NCBI GenBank assembly: GCA_012519125.1
Contig: JAAYQY010000417.1
Span: 1 to 5,096 of the forward strand
Source: Spirochaetales bacterium
GTDB taxonomy: Bacteria > Spirochaetota > Spirochaetia > Sphaerochaetales > Sphaerochaetaceae
DNA length: 5,096 nt
Direction: 5' to 3'
The notes beneath the pieces are model-generated. The model was not told the origin of the DNA and did not search any database. It was given only the letters and a program-made list of their open reading frames with translations. The position numbers and the translations under genes were made by a program. Each line of letters starts with the position of its first letter. The stretch's first letter is position 1. Positions 1 to 5,096 of this stretch are shown here, piece by piece.

Positions 1-1
1 G

Positions 2-757
2 AAAGGTCTGTTTAGGAAGAGCCTCGAGCGGGAAGACAGAGAAAACCGGTCGAAAGCTGAGATGGAAGAACGGCAGACCATGATAGAGGGCATCAGTGAA
101 CTGAAGGACAAGACAGTCAAAGAGGTCATGGTCCCTCGGGTGGATGTCCAGTTCATCAGCAGTGATATCACCCTTGGTGATTTGTATGTGATCATCCAGG
201 AACAGGGGTATTCACGCTATCCGGTGTATGAGCAGACAATCGACAACATTATCGGTGTGCTCTATGCGAAGGATATTCTCCGTCACGGTATTGAGAAAGC
301 CTTCAGTGCAAAAGCGTTGATGCGCAAGCCGTATTTCATTCCTGAAAGCAAGCATCTTGATGATTTGCTTCGTGAATTCAAGCTGCGCAAAGTGCATATT
401 GCCATCGCTATCGATGAGTATGGTGGGGTGAGCGGCATTATTTGCATGGAGGACATTCTTGAAGTCATCGTCGGTGACATCATGGATGAGTTTGATGAGG
501 ATGAAGACGATGGTATCTGCAAGTTGGATGACAATACCTTCGTTGTAGACGCCCGCACCTCCATCGAAGAGATCAATGAGGCAATCGGTTTGCATTTGGG
601 AGAGGAAGAGTTTGAAACGATCGGAGGCTATGTTTTCGAGCTGTTCGGACGTATTCCGCTCAAAGATGAGTCTGTTGAGGACGATGAAGCCATCTTCACC
701 GTTGAAGACATAGATGGACATAAGATCAACCAATTGAAATTGGTTGTCAAAACGTAA
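2..757 (+). CDS. HlyC/CorC (TlyC-type) CBS-domain protein, 5' end possibly cut
   Basis: The frame is open from the left edge, giving 251 codons before TAA. The first in-frame ATG, at 62, lacks a convincing Shine-Dalgarno sequence, and the 20 codons before it read as normal charged protein, so the true start is probably at or just left of the edge. Counting from the ATG at 62, the VMVPR motif of CBS domain 1 is at residues 22-26, a second CBS domain spans about 84-140 with DEYGGVSGI at 118-126 and EDILEVIVGDI at 130-140, an acidic linker follows at 142-150, and a C-terminal CorC/HlyC transporter-associated domain covers about 155-231 with FETIGGYVFELFGRIP at 184-199. This is the standard HlyC/CorC layout. 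No hydrophobic DUF21 segment is visible, so it is probably the soluble CorC/TlyC-like type. Family members are linked to magnesium/cobalt efflux or loosely called haemolysins; haemolytic activity cannot be inferred here. The following gap gene has its own promoter, so the two are probably transcribed separately. Confidence 0.9.
   Translation, partial: KGLFRKSLEREDRENRSKAEMEERQTMIEGISELKDKTVKEVMVPRVDVQFISSDITLGDLYVIIQEQGYSRYPVYEQTIDNIIGVLYAKDILRHGIEKAFSAKALMRKPYFIPESKHLDDLLREFKLRKVHIAIAIDEYGGVSGIICMEDILEVIVGDIMDEFDEDEDDGICKLDDNTFVVDARTSIEEINEAIGLHLGEEEFETIGGYVFELFGRIPLKDESVEDDEAIFTVEDIDGHKINQLKLVVKT
727..746. repeat. Perfect 9-bp inverted repeat upstream of the gap promoter
   Basis: CAACCAATT (727-735) and AATTGGTTG (738-746) are exact reverse complements separated by GA. 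The repeat lies in the last codons of the HlyC/CorC-like gene. Its centre is about 30 bp upstream of the -35 box of the gap promoter and about 66 bp upstream of the likely transcription start. No T-run follows on either strand, so it is not a typical terminator. It could be an operator or activator site for gap, or chance within coding sequence. Confidence 0.5.
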
Positions 758-766
758 GAGTATACG

Positions 767-796
767 TTGACCCTTAAAGACGGAAAACAGTATATT
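767..796 (+). promoter_or_regulatory. Sigma70-type promoter for gap
   Basis: TTGACC at 767-772 matches the -35 consensus at five of six bases. TATATT at 791-796 matches the -10 consensus at five of six, with an 18-bp spacer. It lies entirely in the 80-nt gap between the upstream stop codon and the gap start. Transcription would begin near 803-805, leaving a leader of about 34 nt that contains the gap Shine-Dalgarno sequence. A strong promoter fits the usual high expression of glyceraldehyde-3-phosphate dehydrogenase. Predicted from sequence only. Confidence 0.7.
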
Positions 797-837
797 AATA
801 TTGATACACAAAAAGAATTCCCGGAGGAACACAAACA

Positions 838-1842
838 ATGAAAATTGCAATCAACGGTTTTGGACGAATTGGACGCAATGTTTTCAAGATTGCTTTTGAA
901 GACAAGAATATCGAGATCGTAGGTATCAATGACCTCACAGATCCCAAGACCCTTGCCCATCTTCTGAAGTACGACTCCACCTATGGAGTATATGATAAGA
1001 GCGTGACTGTAGCGGAAAACGCAATTGTGGTTGACGGAAAGACCATTCCCGTGTTTGCACTGCGCAATCCTGCAGAGCTTCCCTGGAAAGAGCTTAATGT
1101 TGACGTAGCAATCGAATCCACCGGCGTGTTCTCTGTTGCTGAAGGCCCGAAGGGCGGCTACAAGGATCACATCAAGGCTGGTGCCAAGAAAGTCATCCTC
1201 ACCGTTCCTGCAAAGGACAAGATCGACCAGACGGTTGTTTGTGGTGTCAACGACGACAAGATCGACCACAGCCTGCTCGCATTCTCCAACGCTTCCTGCA
1301 CCACCAACTGCCTTGCTCCCTTGGCAAAGGTGCTTCAGGACAACTTTGGCATCAAGCAGGGCCTGATGACCACCGTCCATGCATACACCAATGACCAGGT
1401 CATGCTTGACCAGCCCCACAGTGATCTGAGAAGGGCAAGAGCCGGCGCTCTTTCCATCATCCCCACCACCACCGGTGCTGCAAAGGCTGTCAGTGAGGTA
1501 ATTCCCGAGCTGAAGGGCAAGCTCAATGGCATGGCCATGCGCGTACCCACCCCGACCGGAAGCGTTGTCGACCTCGTAGTTGAGCTCGAGAAAGATGTAA
1601 CGGTTGCAGACGTGAACGCTGCTGTGAAGAAGGCTGCTGAAGGTGCTATGAAAGGCATTCTCGAGTATACCGAAGATCCGATTGTTTCCCGCGATATCGT
1701 GGCCAACAAGCACTCTTCGATCTTCGATGCTGCTCTGACCATGAAGATGGGCGACAGAATGTTCAAGGTGATCAGCTGGTATGACAATGAGATGGGGTAT
1801 TCCAACCGCGTTGTCGACCTTGCCAGGAAGCTGGTGAAATAA
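838..1842 (+). CDS. gap: Type I glyceraldehyde-3-phosphate dehydrogenase (NAD-dependent, glycolytic)
   Basis: This cytoplasmic enzyme oxidises and phosphorylates glyceraldehyde-3-phosphate to 1,3-bisphosphoglycerate, reducing NAD. The 334-residue length is typical of the family. The Rossmann-fold start NGFGRIGR is at residues 6-13, and Asp32 in GINDLTD is the acidic residue expected for NAD rather than NADP preference. The catalytic Cys154 sits in SNASCTTNCLAP and the general base His181 in TTVHAYTNDQ. PHSDLRRARAGA (193-204) and IPTTTGAAKAV (208-218) contribute to substrate binding, and the C-terminal SWYDNEMGYSNR (313-324) is intact. The ATG start is supported by GGAGG at 823-827, ten bases upstream. 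It is the first gene after a strong predicted promoter and is followed by a long hairpin before pgk, which could give it higher expression than the rest of the cluster. No defects are seen. Confidence 0.98.
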   Translation: MKIAINGFGRIGRNVFKIAFEDKNIEIVGINDLTDPKTLAHLLKYDSTYGVYDKSVTVAENAIVVDGKTIPVFALRNPAELPWKELNVDVAIESTGVFSVAEGPKGGYKDHIKAGAKKVILTVPAKDKIDQTVVCGVNDDKIDHSLLAFSNASCTTNCLAPLAKVLQDNFGIKQGLMTTVHAYTNDQVMLDQPHSDLRRARAGALSIIPTTTGAAKAVSEVIPELKGKLNGMAMRVPTPTGSVVDLVVELEKDVTVADVNAAVKKAAEGAMKGILEYTEDPIVSRDIVANKHSSIFDAALTMKMGDRMFKVISWYDNEMGYSNRVVDLARKLVK

Positions 1843-1857
1843 CGAGCTTTGCAGAAT

Positions 1858-1890
1858 GAAGTCAGGCCTGTCTCAAACAGGCCTGATTTC
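1858..1890 (+). terminator. Long hairpin between gap and pgk, possible partial terminator or mRNA-processing site
   Basis: TCAGGCCTGT (1862-1871) and ACAGGCCTGA (1877-1886) form a perfect 10-bp stem with a CTCAA loop. The stem extends to 14 bp (1858-1871 with 1877-1890) through one G-U and three Watson-Crick pairs. The bases after the core stem are TTTCCTT, a broken T-run, so termination is likely incomplete. It begins 16 nt after the gap stop codon. No good promoter is seen between it and pgk, which suggests read-through, with the hairpin reducing transcription or protecting the gap mRNA 3' end. Confidence 0.6.
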
Positions 1891-1903
1891 CTTGCTAGGG
1901 ACT

Positions 1904-1920
1904 GTCTTGCCAAGCAAGAC
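1904..1920 (+). other. Second hairpin in the pgk leader
   Basis: GTCTTGC (1904-1910) and GCAAGAC (1914-1920) form a perfect 7-bp stem with a CAA loop. It lies 13 nt after the longer hairpin and 12 nt before the pgk Shine-Dalgarno sequence. CTTGC at 1891-1895 is an alternative partner for GCAAG at 1914-1918, so two folds are possible. There is no T-run, so it is not a terminator by itself. It may define the 5' end of a processed pgk mRNA. Confidence 0.45.
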
Positions 1921-1932
1921 TCAATCGATGAA

Positions 1933-1939
1933 GAGAGGA
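1933..1939 (+). promoter_or_regulatory. Ribosome binding site that decides the pgk start
   Basis: GAGAGGA lies five bases before the ATG at 1945. The frame is open further upstream to a TTG at 1849, but that codon has no Shine-Dalgarno sequence, and the extra 32 codons would run through both hairpins and have no family-like features. This site supports the ATG at 1945. Confidence 0.75.
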
Positions 1940-1944
1940 CCACT

Positions 1945-3123
1945 ATGATTCTTAATACCATTCGTGAGTGTGATTTCACCAACAAGAAAGCCTTGGTACG
2001 TGTAGATTTCAATGTACCGCTCAAGGATGGGGTCGTTACCGACGATACCCGCATTCAGGCTGCACTTCCCACCCTCAAGTATCTGCTTGAAGGCGGTGCT
2101 GCCGTTATTGTCATGAGCCATTTCGGCAGGCCCAAAGGGAAGAAAAATCCTGAATTTTCCATGGCCCCGATAGCAAAGTGTTTTTCCGATTTGCTTGGAA
2201 AGCAGGTTACGCTTGCTTCTGATGTGATTGGAAGTGAAGTTGAGGCTCAGGCGAAAGCGCTCAAAGCAGGAGAAGTCCTCTTGCTTGAGAACGTTCGCTT
2301 CTATGCAGAGGAAGAGGCCAATGATGCCAATTTTGCAAAGAGCCTTGCATCACTTGGTGATGTGTATGTGAATGATGCCTTTGGTACTGCCCATCGTGCC
2401 CATGCTTCTACCGAGGGTGTAGCACACTATCTTCCTTCCTATGCAGGTTTCCTGATCGAGAAAGAAGTGAAATTCATGGGTCCGCTCCTGGATAATCCTG
2501 AGAAGCCTTTTGTTGCCATCATCGGTGGTTCAAAGGTTTCCAGTAAGATCGGCGTTTTGGAAAGTCTCATCCGCACCAGTGACACCATTGTCATCGGTGG
2601 TGGCATGGCCTACACCTTCCTCGCTGTCCAGGGTCACTCCATCGGGAAGAGTCTTGTGGAGGAGGAGTACAAGGATACTGCAACTTCGTTCCTTGCAAAA
2701 GCGAAGGAGAAGGGTGTCAAGGTGATTCTTCCTGTTGACCATCTCTGTGGAGAGGCTTTCAGTGCTGATACTGCTGTGGTTGCCGTTGACTCTGTTGATA
2801 TTCCTGACGGCCTGATCGGTATGGATATCGGTCCGAAGACAGTCAAGATGATTGTTGATGCTGTCCTCTCTGCAAAGAGTGTCGTCTGGAATGGTCCGAT
2901 GGGCGTGTTCGAGTTCGATAGCTTTGCACAGGGAACGCTGACTGTTGCGAAGGCACTCGCCCAGAGCAGTGCAACAAGTGTTGTGGGTGGTGGTGACTCA
3001 GTTGCCGCAATCAACAAATTCGATCTGGCTGATAAGATCAGCCACGTAAGCACCGGTGGCGGAGCTTCTCTTGAGTTCCTGGAAGGCAAGGTCCTGCCGG
3101 GCATCAAGGCATTGGAGAAATGA
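1945..3123 (+). CDS. pgk: Phosphoglycerate kinase
   Basis: This cytoplasmic enzyme transfers the acyl phosphate of 1,3-bisphosphoglycerate to ADP, making ATP and 3-phosphoglycerate. Starting at 1945 it has 392 residues, the usual bacterial size, and the N-terminus aligns with the family pattern before RVDFNVP (19-25). Substrate-binding residues are present: Asp21 and Asn23, Arg36, HFGRPKG (59-65), Arg118 in LENVRF, and Arg151 in AHRAHAS. The nucleotide-binding domain shows [12 protein letters not shown] (194-205), WNGPMGVFE (315-323), GGGDS (348-352) and [13 protein letters not shown] (369-381). No defects are seen. The product acts directly on the GapA product. The stop codon is separated from the tpiA ATG by one base, so the two genes are co-transcribed and probably translationally coupled. 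The preceding 102-nt spacer contains two hairpins that may set pgk expression below gap. Confidence 0.98.
   Translation: MILNTIRECDFTNKKALVRVDFNVPLKDGVVTDDTRIQAALPTLKYLLEGGAAVIVMSHFGRPKGKKNPEFSMAPIAKCFSDLLGKQVTLASDVIGSEVEAQAKALKAGEVLLLENVRFYAEEEANDANFAKSLASLGDVYVNDAFGTAHRAHASTEGVAHYLPSYAGFLIEKEVKFMGPLLDNPEKPFVAIIGGSKVSSKIGVLESLIRTSDTIVIGGGMAYTFLAVQGHSIGKSLVEEEYKDTATSFLAKAKEKGVKVILPVDHLCGEAFSADTAVVAVDSVDIPDGLIGMDIGPKTVKMIVDAVLSAKSVVWNGPMGVFEFDSFAQGTLTVAKALAQSSATSVVGGGDSVAAINKFDLADKISHVSTGGGASLEFLEGKVLPGIKALEK
3114..3117 (+). promoter_or_regulatory. Ribosome binding site for tpiA inside the pgk 3' end
   Basis: GGAG lies seven bases before the ATG at 3125 and overlaps the last pgk codons. It supports this ATG over the upstream in-frame GTG at 3056, which would overlap pgk by 68 bases and add 23 residues absent from the triosephosphate isomerase family. 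Confidence 0.75.
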
Positions 3124-3124
3124 G

Positions 3125-3877
3125 ATGAGAAAACCCTATATTGCAGGCAACTGGAAGATGAATATGACCCCCAGCGAAGGCAAGGCTTTCGCCAAGGAGT
3201 TGGTCAAGGCACTTGAAGGCAGTTCGGTGAAAGTGATGATCGCACCTCCGTTTGTCACCATTCCTGCTGTCCTTGAAGCGGTGAAAGGTTCTTCGATCAT
3301 CGTAGCTGCCCAGAATATGAGCGACAACCTCAGTGGTGCCTTCACCGGTGAAGTCAGCGCCAAGATGCTCAAGGATCTCGGGGTTACCAATGTAATCCTC
3401 GGACACAGTGAGAGAAGGGCCCTGTATCAGGAGAATGACCAGTTCATCAACCGCAAGGTGCTGCTCGCTCTCTCTGAGGGAATGGATGTGGATCTGTGCA
3501 TTGGTGAGACTCTTGAAGAGAGAGAAGCCGGTAAGCTTGAAGAAGTGCTTACCCGTCAGGTGACCGAAGGTTTGAAGGGTGTCAGTGCTGAGCAAATGAA
3601 GCACATCACCCTTGCGTATGAACCGGTCTGGGCTATTGGAACCGGCAAAACTGCAACCCCTGAGGATGCTGATGCTGCACATGCATTTGTTCGCTCACTT
3701 GTTGCAAAACTCTACACAAAGGGTGTTGCAGAAGAGCTGATTATACAGTATGGTGGTTCAGTGAAGGCTTCGAACGCGAAAGCCTTGATGTCCAAGGAGC
3801 ATATCGACGGTGCATTGGTGGGTGGAGCTTCCCTTTCTGTGGAACAGTTCCTTCCGATCGTGAACTTCGATAAGTAA
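3125..3877 (+). CDS. tpiA: Triosephosphate isomerase
   Basis: This enzyme interconverts dihydroxyacetone phosphate and glyceraldehyde-3-phosphate, supplying the GapA substrate. From the ATG at 3125 it has 250 residues, the standard length, and begins with the family-typical RKPYIAGNWKMN. Catalytic residues are intact: Asn9 and Lys11 in GNWKMN, His94 in LGHSERR, and Glu166 in AYEPVWAIGTGK. The flexible loop 6 spans about 167-177. The phosphate-binding segments QYGGSV (208-213) and GALVGGAS (229-236) are present, as is QNMSDNLSGAFTGEVS (63-78) in the dimer-interface region. The start is one base after the pgk stop codon (TGAGATG arrangement), so ribosomes ending pgk can readily reinitiate. secG follows 18 bases after the stop codon, indicating one operon. 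Nothing unusual is seen in the coding sequence. Confidence 0.98.
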   Translation: MRKPYIAGNWKMNMTPSEGKAFAKELVKALEGSSVKVMIAPPFVTIPAVLEAVKGSSIIVAAQNMSDNLSGAFTGEVSAKMLKDLGVTNVILGHSERRALYQENDQFINRKVLLALSEGMDVDLCIGETLEEREAGKLEEVLTRQVTEGLKGVSAEQMKHITLAYEPVWAIGTGKTATPEDADAAHAFVRSLVAKLYTKGVAEELIIQYGGSVKASNAKALMSKEHIDGALVGGASLSVEQFLPIVNFDK

Positions 3878-3895
3878 GTAACCGGAGTAGAGAAA

Positions 3896-4243
3896 ATGGG
3901 TGTTTTGAGCATTATTCTGTTGGTCTTGTTTGTAGTTGTGAGCCTCCTTCTGATCTTCCTTGTAGCAGTACAGGATGAGCAGAGCGAAGGTCTTGGCGGG
4001 ATTTTCGGTGGTGGCAGCAACACTGCTTTTGGCTCGCATGCCAGCAGTGTGGTGACCAAGGCAACGGGAACGTTGGCGGTACTGTTTTTGGTACTTGCCC
4101 TCGTAGTGGCTTTTGTCAACAAGACTCCGTCTCAAGACAGACTGCTCGACTCCGTGACTACCGAGCAGGTTCAACAAACCACTGATTGGTGGAAGAGCGG
4201 CGAAGCTGCTGCAGCTGAACAGGTTCCTGGTACTGCCAACTAG
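3896..4243 (+). CDS. secG: Preprotein translocase subunit SecG
   Basis: SecG is the small accessory subunit of the SecYEG inner-membrane channel and assists SecA-driven protein export. The 115-residue protein has two hydrophobic segments, about residues 3-25 and 57-75. The loop between them, VQDEQSEGLGGIFGGGSNTAFG (25-46), carries the Gln, the GL pair and the glycine-rich stretch characteristic of SecG, followed by the conserved TKATGTLAVLF region (54-64). The C-terminal tail (76-115) is hydrophilic, rich in Gln and Ala, and includes WW at 98-99. Such tails vary widely within the family. GGAG at 3884-3887, eight bases before the ATG, supports the start. It lies 18 nt after tpiA with no terminator between, so it is probably the last gene of the glycolytic operon. 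Pairing of tpiA or other glycolytic genes with secG is common in bacteria and need not imply a shared function. A GC-rich hairpin follows. Confidence 0.95.
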   Translation: MGVLSIILLVLFVVVSLLLIFLVAVQDEQSEGLGGIFGGGSNTAFGSHASSVVTKATGTLAVLFLVLALVVAFVNKTPSQDRLLDSVTTEQVQQTTDWWKSGEAAAAEQVPGTAN

Positions 4244-4245
4244 GA

Positions 4246-4300
4246 CGGTAGCTGCTACATATTCATTGACTACCGGCCGCAGCAGTGCGGTCGGTAGCTG
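4246..4300 (+). repeat. Direct repeat CGGTAGCTG flanking the secG downstream hairpin
   Basis: CGGTAGCTG occurs at 4246-4254 and again at 4292-4300. The second copy supplies part of the 3' arm of the hairpin at 4270-4297. CTACCG at 4270-4275 can therefore pair with either the upstream or the downstream copy, giving two mutually exclusive RNA folds. The downstream pairing is much longer and should dominate unless something blocks it. An attenuation role is speculative. Confidence 0.5.
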
Positions 4301-4303
4301 TTT
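4270..4303 (+). terminator. Probable rho-independent terminator after secG
   Basis: Positions 4270-4281 and 4286-4297 form a 12-bp GC-rich stem containing one G-U pair, closed by a GCAG tetraloop. The bases after the stem are CTGTTT, a poor T-run, so termination may be partial. The hairpin begins 26 nt after the secG stop codon and ends 19 nt before the next ATG, so it could also act as a leader structure for the flavodoxin-like gene. No convincing promoter lies between the hairpin and that gene, which suggests some read-through. Confidence 0.6.
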
Positions 4304-4306
4304 CAA

Positions 4307-4311
4307 GGGAG
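4307..4311 (+). promoter_or_regulatory. Ribosome binding site for the flavodoxin-like gene
   Basis: GGGAG lies five bases before the ATG at 4317. It favours this start over the in-frame TTG at 4266, which would place 17 extra codons through the secG terminator hairpin and before the natural first beta strand. Confidence 0.75.
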
Positions 4312-4316
4312 TTTGC

Positions 4317-4730
4317 ATGAAAGTTTGTGTCCTCTATGCACCGCAGTCCAAGGGCAATGAGAAAATGAAAGCCATAGCAAAGGCGCTTGCAGAAGGCATT
4401 GGCAGTCAAGGACATATGGTTGATGTCCTGGATATGACACTTGAAGCCGGCAAGATTGTTTCCTATTACGATTACCTGATTATCGGGACAGAGAGTTCCA
4501 CGTTTTTCGGTGGAAAGATTCCCCCATCGGTTGCCCAGTTTCTTAGGGGTGCTGGATCGATTTCCGGCAAACGTTGTATGGCTTTCATCACCAAAGGTGG
4601 TGTGAGGAGTATGAAAACCCTGCAGAGCCTGATGAAGACAATGGAGAAAGAGGGGATGTTCCTCAAGAAGAGCGAGATACTCACAAAGGTGGATTTTGCC
4701 CGTGCTGTGGGTAAACATATTCAGATTTGA
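4317..4730 (+). CDS. Small flavodoxin-fold protein, function unknown
   Basis: From the ATG at 4317 the protein has 137 residues, typical of a short-chain flavodoxin-like domain. Beta strand 1 (KVCVLYA, 2-8) leads into a loop, PQSKGNEK (9-16), where flavodoxins carry the FMN phosphate-binding pattern rich in Ser, Thr and Gly. Here the loop keeps Ser, Gly and Asn but is not canonical. YDYLIIGTESSTFFGGKIPPSVAQFL (51-76) matches the strand and loop that in flavodoxins flank the flavin ring, with the FFGG and IPP elements expected for NAD(P)H-quinone-reductase-like and flavodoxin-like members. KRCMAFITKGG (85-95) fits the next strand and loop. No signal peptide or membrane segment is seen, so a cytoplasmic location is likely. 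It may bind FMN and carry electrons, but the altered first loop leaves this open, and no partner is encoded nearby. It is transcribed in the same direction as secG, from which a probable terminator separates it. Confidence 0.85.
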   Translation: MKVCVLYAPQSKGNEKMKAIAKALAEGIGSQGHMVDVLDMTLEAGKIVSYYDYLIIGTESSTFFGGKIPPSVAQFLRGAGSISGKRCMAFITKGGVRSMKTLQSLMKTMEKEGMFLKKSEILTKVDFARAVGKHIQI

Positions 4731-4746
4731 TTGATTCTCTTCCTCC

Positions 4747-4759
4747 AAGGTAGTACCTT
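4747..4759. repeat. Short inverted repeat in the spacer before the SurA-like gene
   Basis: AAGGTA (4747-4752) and TACCTT (4754-4759) are reverse complements around a single G. The repeat is in the 61-nt spacer between the flavodoxin-like and SurA-like genes. As RNA it would form only a weak 5-bp stem with a 3-base loop and no T-run, so a terminator is unlikely. It could be a small operator or chance. Confidence 0.3.
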
Positions 4760-4791
4760 TGAGAAAACGATAAACTCTAGGAGTAGTGTAC

Positions 4792-5096
4792 ATGAAACGT
4801 ATCGCTGGAATGATGGTTCTCCTTCTCCTCATTGGCTCCGTTGTGACGGCGGCCACCATCGGCGCTCCTGCCGCAACGGTAAGACTTACCAAAACAACTC
4901 CGATTACCATGGCCGAGCTAGATGCTGAGGTCAAGGAGTATCCAGAAAGTGCAAAGGCAGCGGGCCAAGATCCTGCTCAGATTGATCCTTTGCAGGTATT
5001 GAATCTCCTGATCAACAATGAGTTGTTCCGTCAGGGAGCTGCTCGTGATGGAGTGAAGATCACCGAGGCCATGATTGACAGTGCATACAAGAGCCA
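4792..5096 (+). CDS. Exported SurA/parvulin-like protein, N-terminal part only
   Basis: The gene starts at ATG 4792 with AGGAG at 4779-4783, eight bases upstream, and is open to the right edge, giving 101 complete codons. The N-terminus is a clear signal peptide: Lys2 and Arg3, a hydrophobic core at residues 7-18 (MVLLLLIGSVV), and small residues for cleavage near 20-21 (VTAA). No lipobox cysteine is visible. After a short strand-like segment, about 39-101 form a helical region (MAELDAEVKEYPES, then VLNLLINNELFRQGAARDGVKITEAMIDSAY). This resembles the N-terminal chaperone domain of SurA/PrsA-type peptidyl-prolyl isomerases, in which LLINNELF-like and GVKITEAMID-like stretches are common. A C-terminal rotamase domain would lie beyond the window and cannot be confirmed. 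If correct, the protein assists folding of exported or outer-membrane proteins in the periplasm. Confidence 0.75.
   Translation, partial: MKRIAGMMVLLLLIGSVVTAATIGAPAATVRLTKTTPITMAELDAEVKEYPESAKAAGQDPAQIDPLQVLNLLINNELFRQGAARDGVKITEAMIDSAYKS

Noticed and set aside
628..1713. Long open frame of 361 codons on the minus strand, opposite gap
   Set aside because: It lies antisense to a fully conserved gap gene with all catalytic motifs, has no ribosome binding site or recognisable domain, and long antisense frames are a common by-product of biased codon use in highly expressed genes.
1849..1944. In-frame N-terminal extension of pgk from TTG at 1849
   Set aside because: The TTG has no Shine-Dalgarno sequence, the extension runs through two strong hairpins, and Pgk proteins of normal length start at the equivalent of the ATG at 1945.
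3056..3124. GTG start for tpiA overlapping the pgk 3' end
   Set aside because: The extra 23 residues are out-of-frame pgk sequence and do not belong to triosephosphate isomerase; the ATG at 3125 has a proper ribosome binding site.
4266..4294. Possible promoter with TTGACT at 4266-4271 as a -35 box for the flavodoxin-like gene
   Set aside because: No acceptable -10 box occurs 16-18 bp downstream; that stretch is the GC-rich arm of the hairpin.
3712..4318. Overlapping minus-strand open frames opposite tpiA and secG
   Set aside because: They have no start context or domain features and lie opposite genes with clear family motifs.
4731..4791. Possible promoter for the SurA-like gene, TTGATT (4731-4736) with TACCTT (4754-4759)
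   Set aside because: Spacing is 17 bp but the -10 match is only three of six bases, too weak to annotate.

Overview
The window is an ordinary, densely packed bacterial chromosomal segment, with every gene on the + strand. Its core is a glycolytic cluster, gap-pgk-tpiA-secG. It is preceded by the 3' part of a CBS-domain HlyC/CorC (TlyC-type) gene and followed by a small flavodoxin-fold gene and the 5' end of an exported SurA/parvulin-like gene. The mid-range GC, the purine-rich Shine-Dalgarno sites, the charged HlyC/CorC protein (apparently without a membrane domain) and the gene order suggest a spirochaete, perhaps of the Sphaerochaeta/Treponema lineage. This is an inference from general resemblance; no database was consulted.

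Layout. Positions 2-757 hold the HlyC/CorC-family gene, open to the left edge. A perfect 9-bp inverted repeat (727-746) lies in its last codons, followed by a good sigma70-type promoter (767-796), so the glycolytic genes probably start a new transcription unit. gap (838-1842) is followed by a 102-nt spacer with two hairpins, one long and terminator-like, and then pgk (1945-3123). tpiA (3125-3877) starts one base after the pgk stop codon, and secG (3896-4243) follows after 18 nt. A GC-rich hairpin (4270-4297) separates secG from the flavodoxin-like gene (4317-4730). After a 61-nt spacer, the SurA-like gene begins at 4792 and runs off the right edge.

How the genes work together. GapA, Pgk and TpiA catalyse adjoining steps of lower glycolysis: triose phosphate interconversion, NAD-dependent oxidation and phosphorylation of glyceraldehyde-3-phosphate, and the first substrate-level ATP synthesis. 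SecG is a subunit of the SecYEG translocon. The exported SurA-like protein is a plausible Sec client, but it lies beyond the secG hairpin and may be transcribed separately. The hairpin between gap and pgk would allow gap to be expressed more strongly than pgk-tpiA-secG.

Start choices. Open frames extend upstream of pgk, tpiA and the flavodoxin-like gene through TTG or GTG codons. In each case the internal ATG with a well-placed Shine-Dalgarno sequence and family-typical N-terminus was chosen. I saw no tRNA, rRNA, CRISPR array, insertion sequence or phage gene, and no evidence of a new multi-gene system. The points most worth checking are the RNA and DNA structures in the spacers and the unassigned flavodoxin-like protein.
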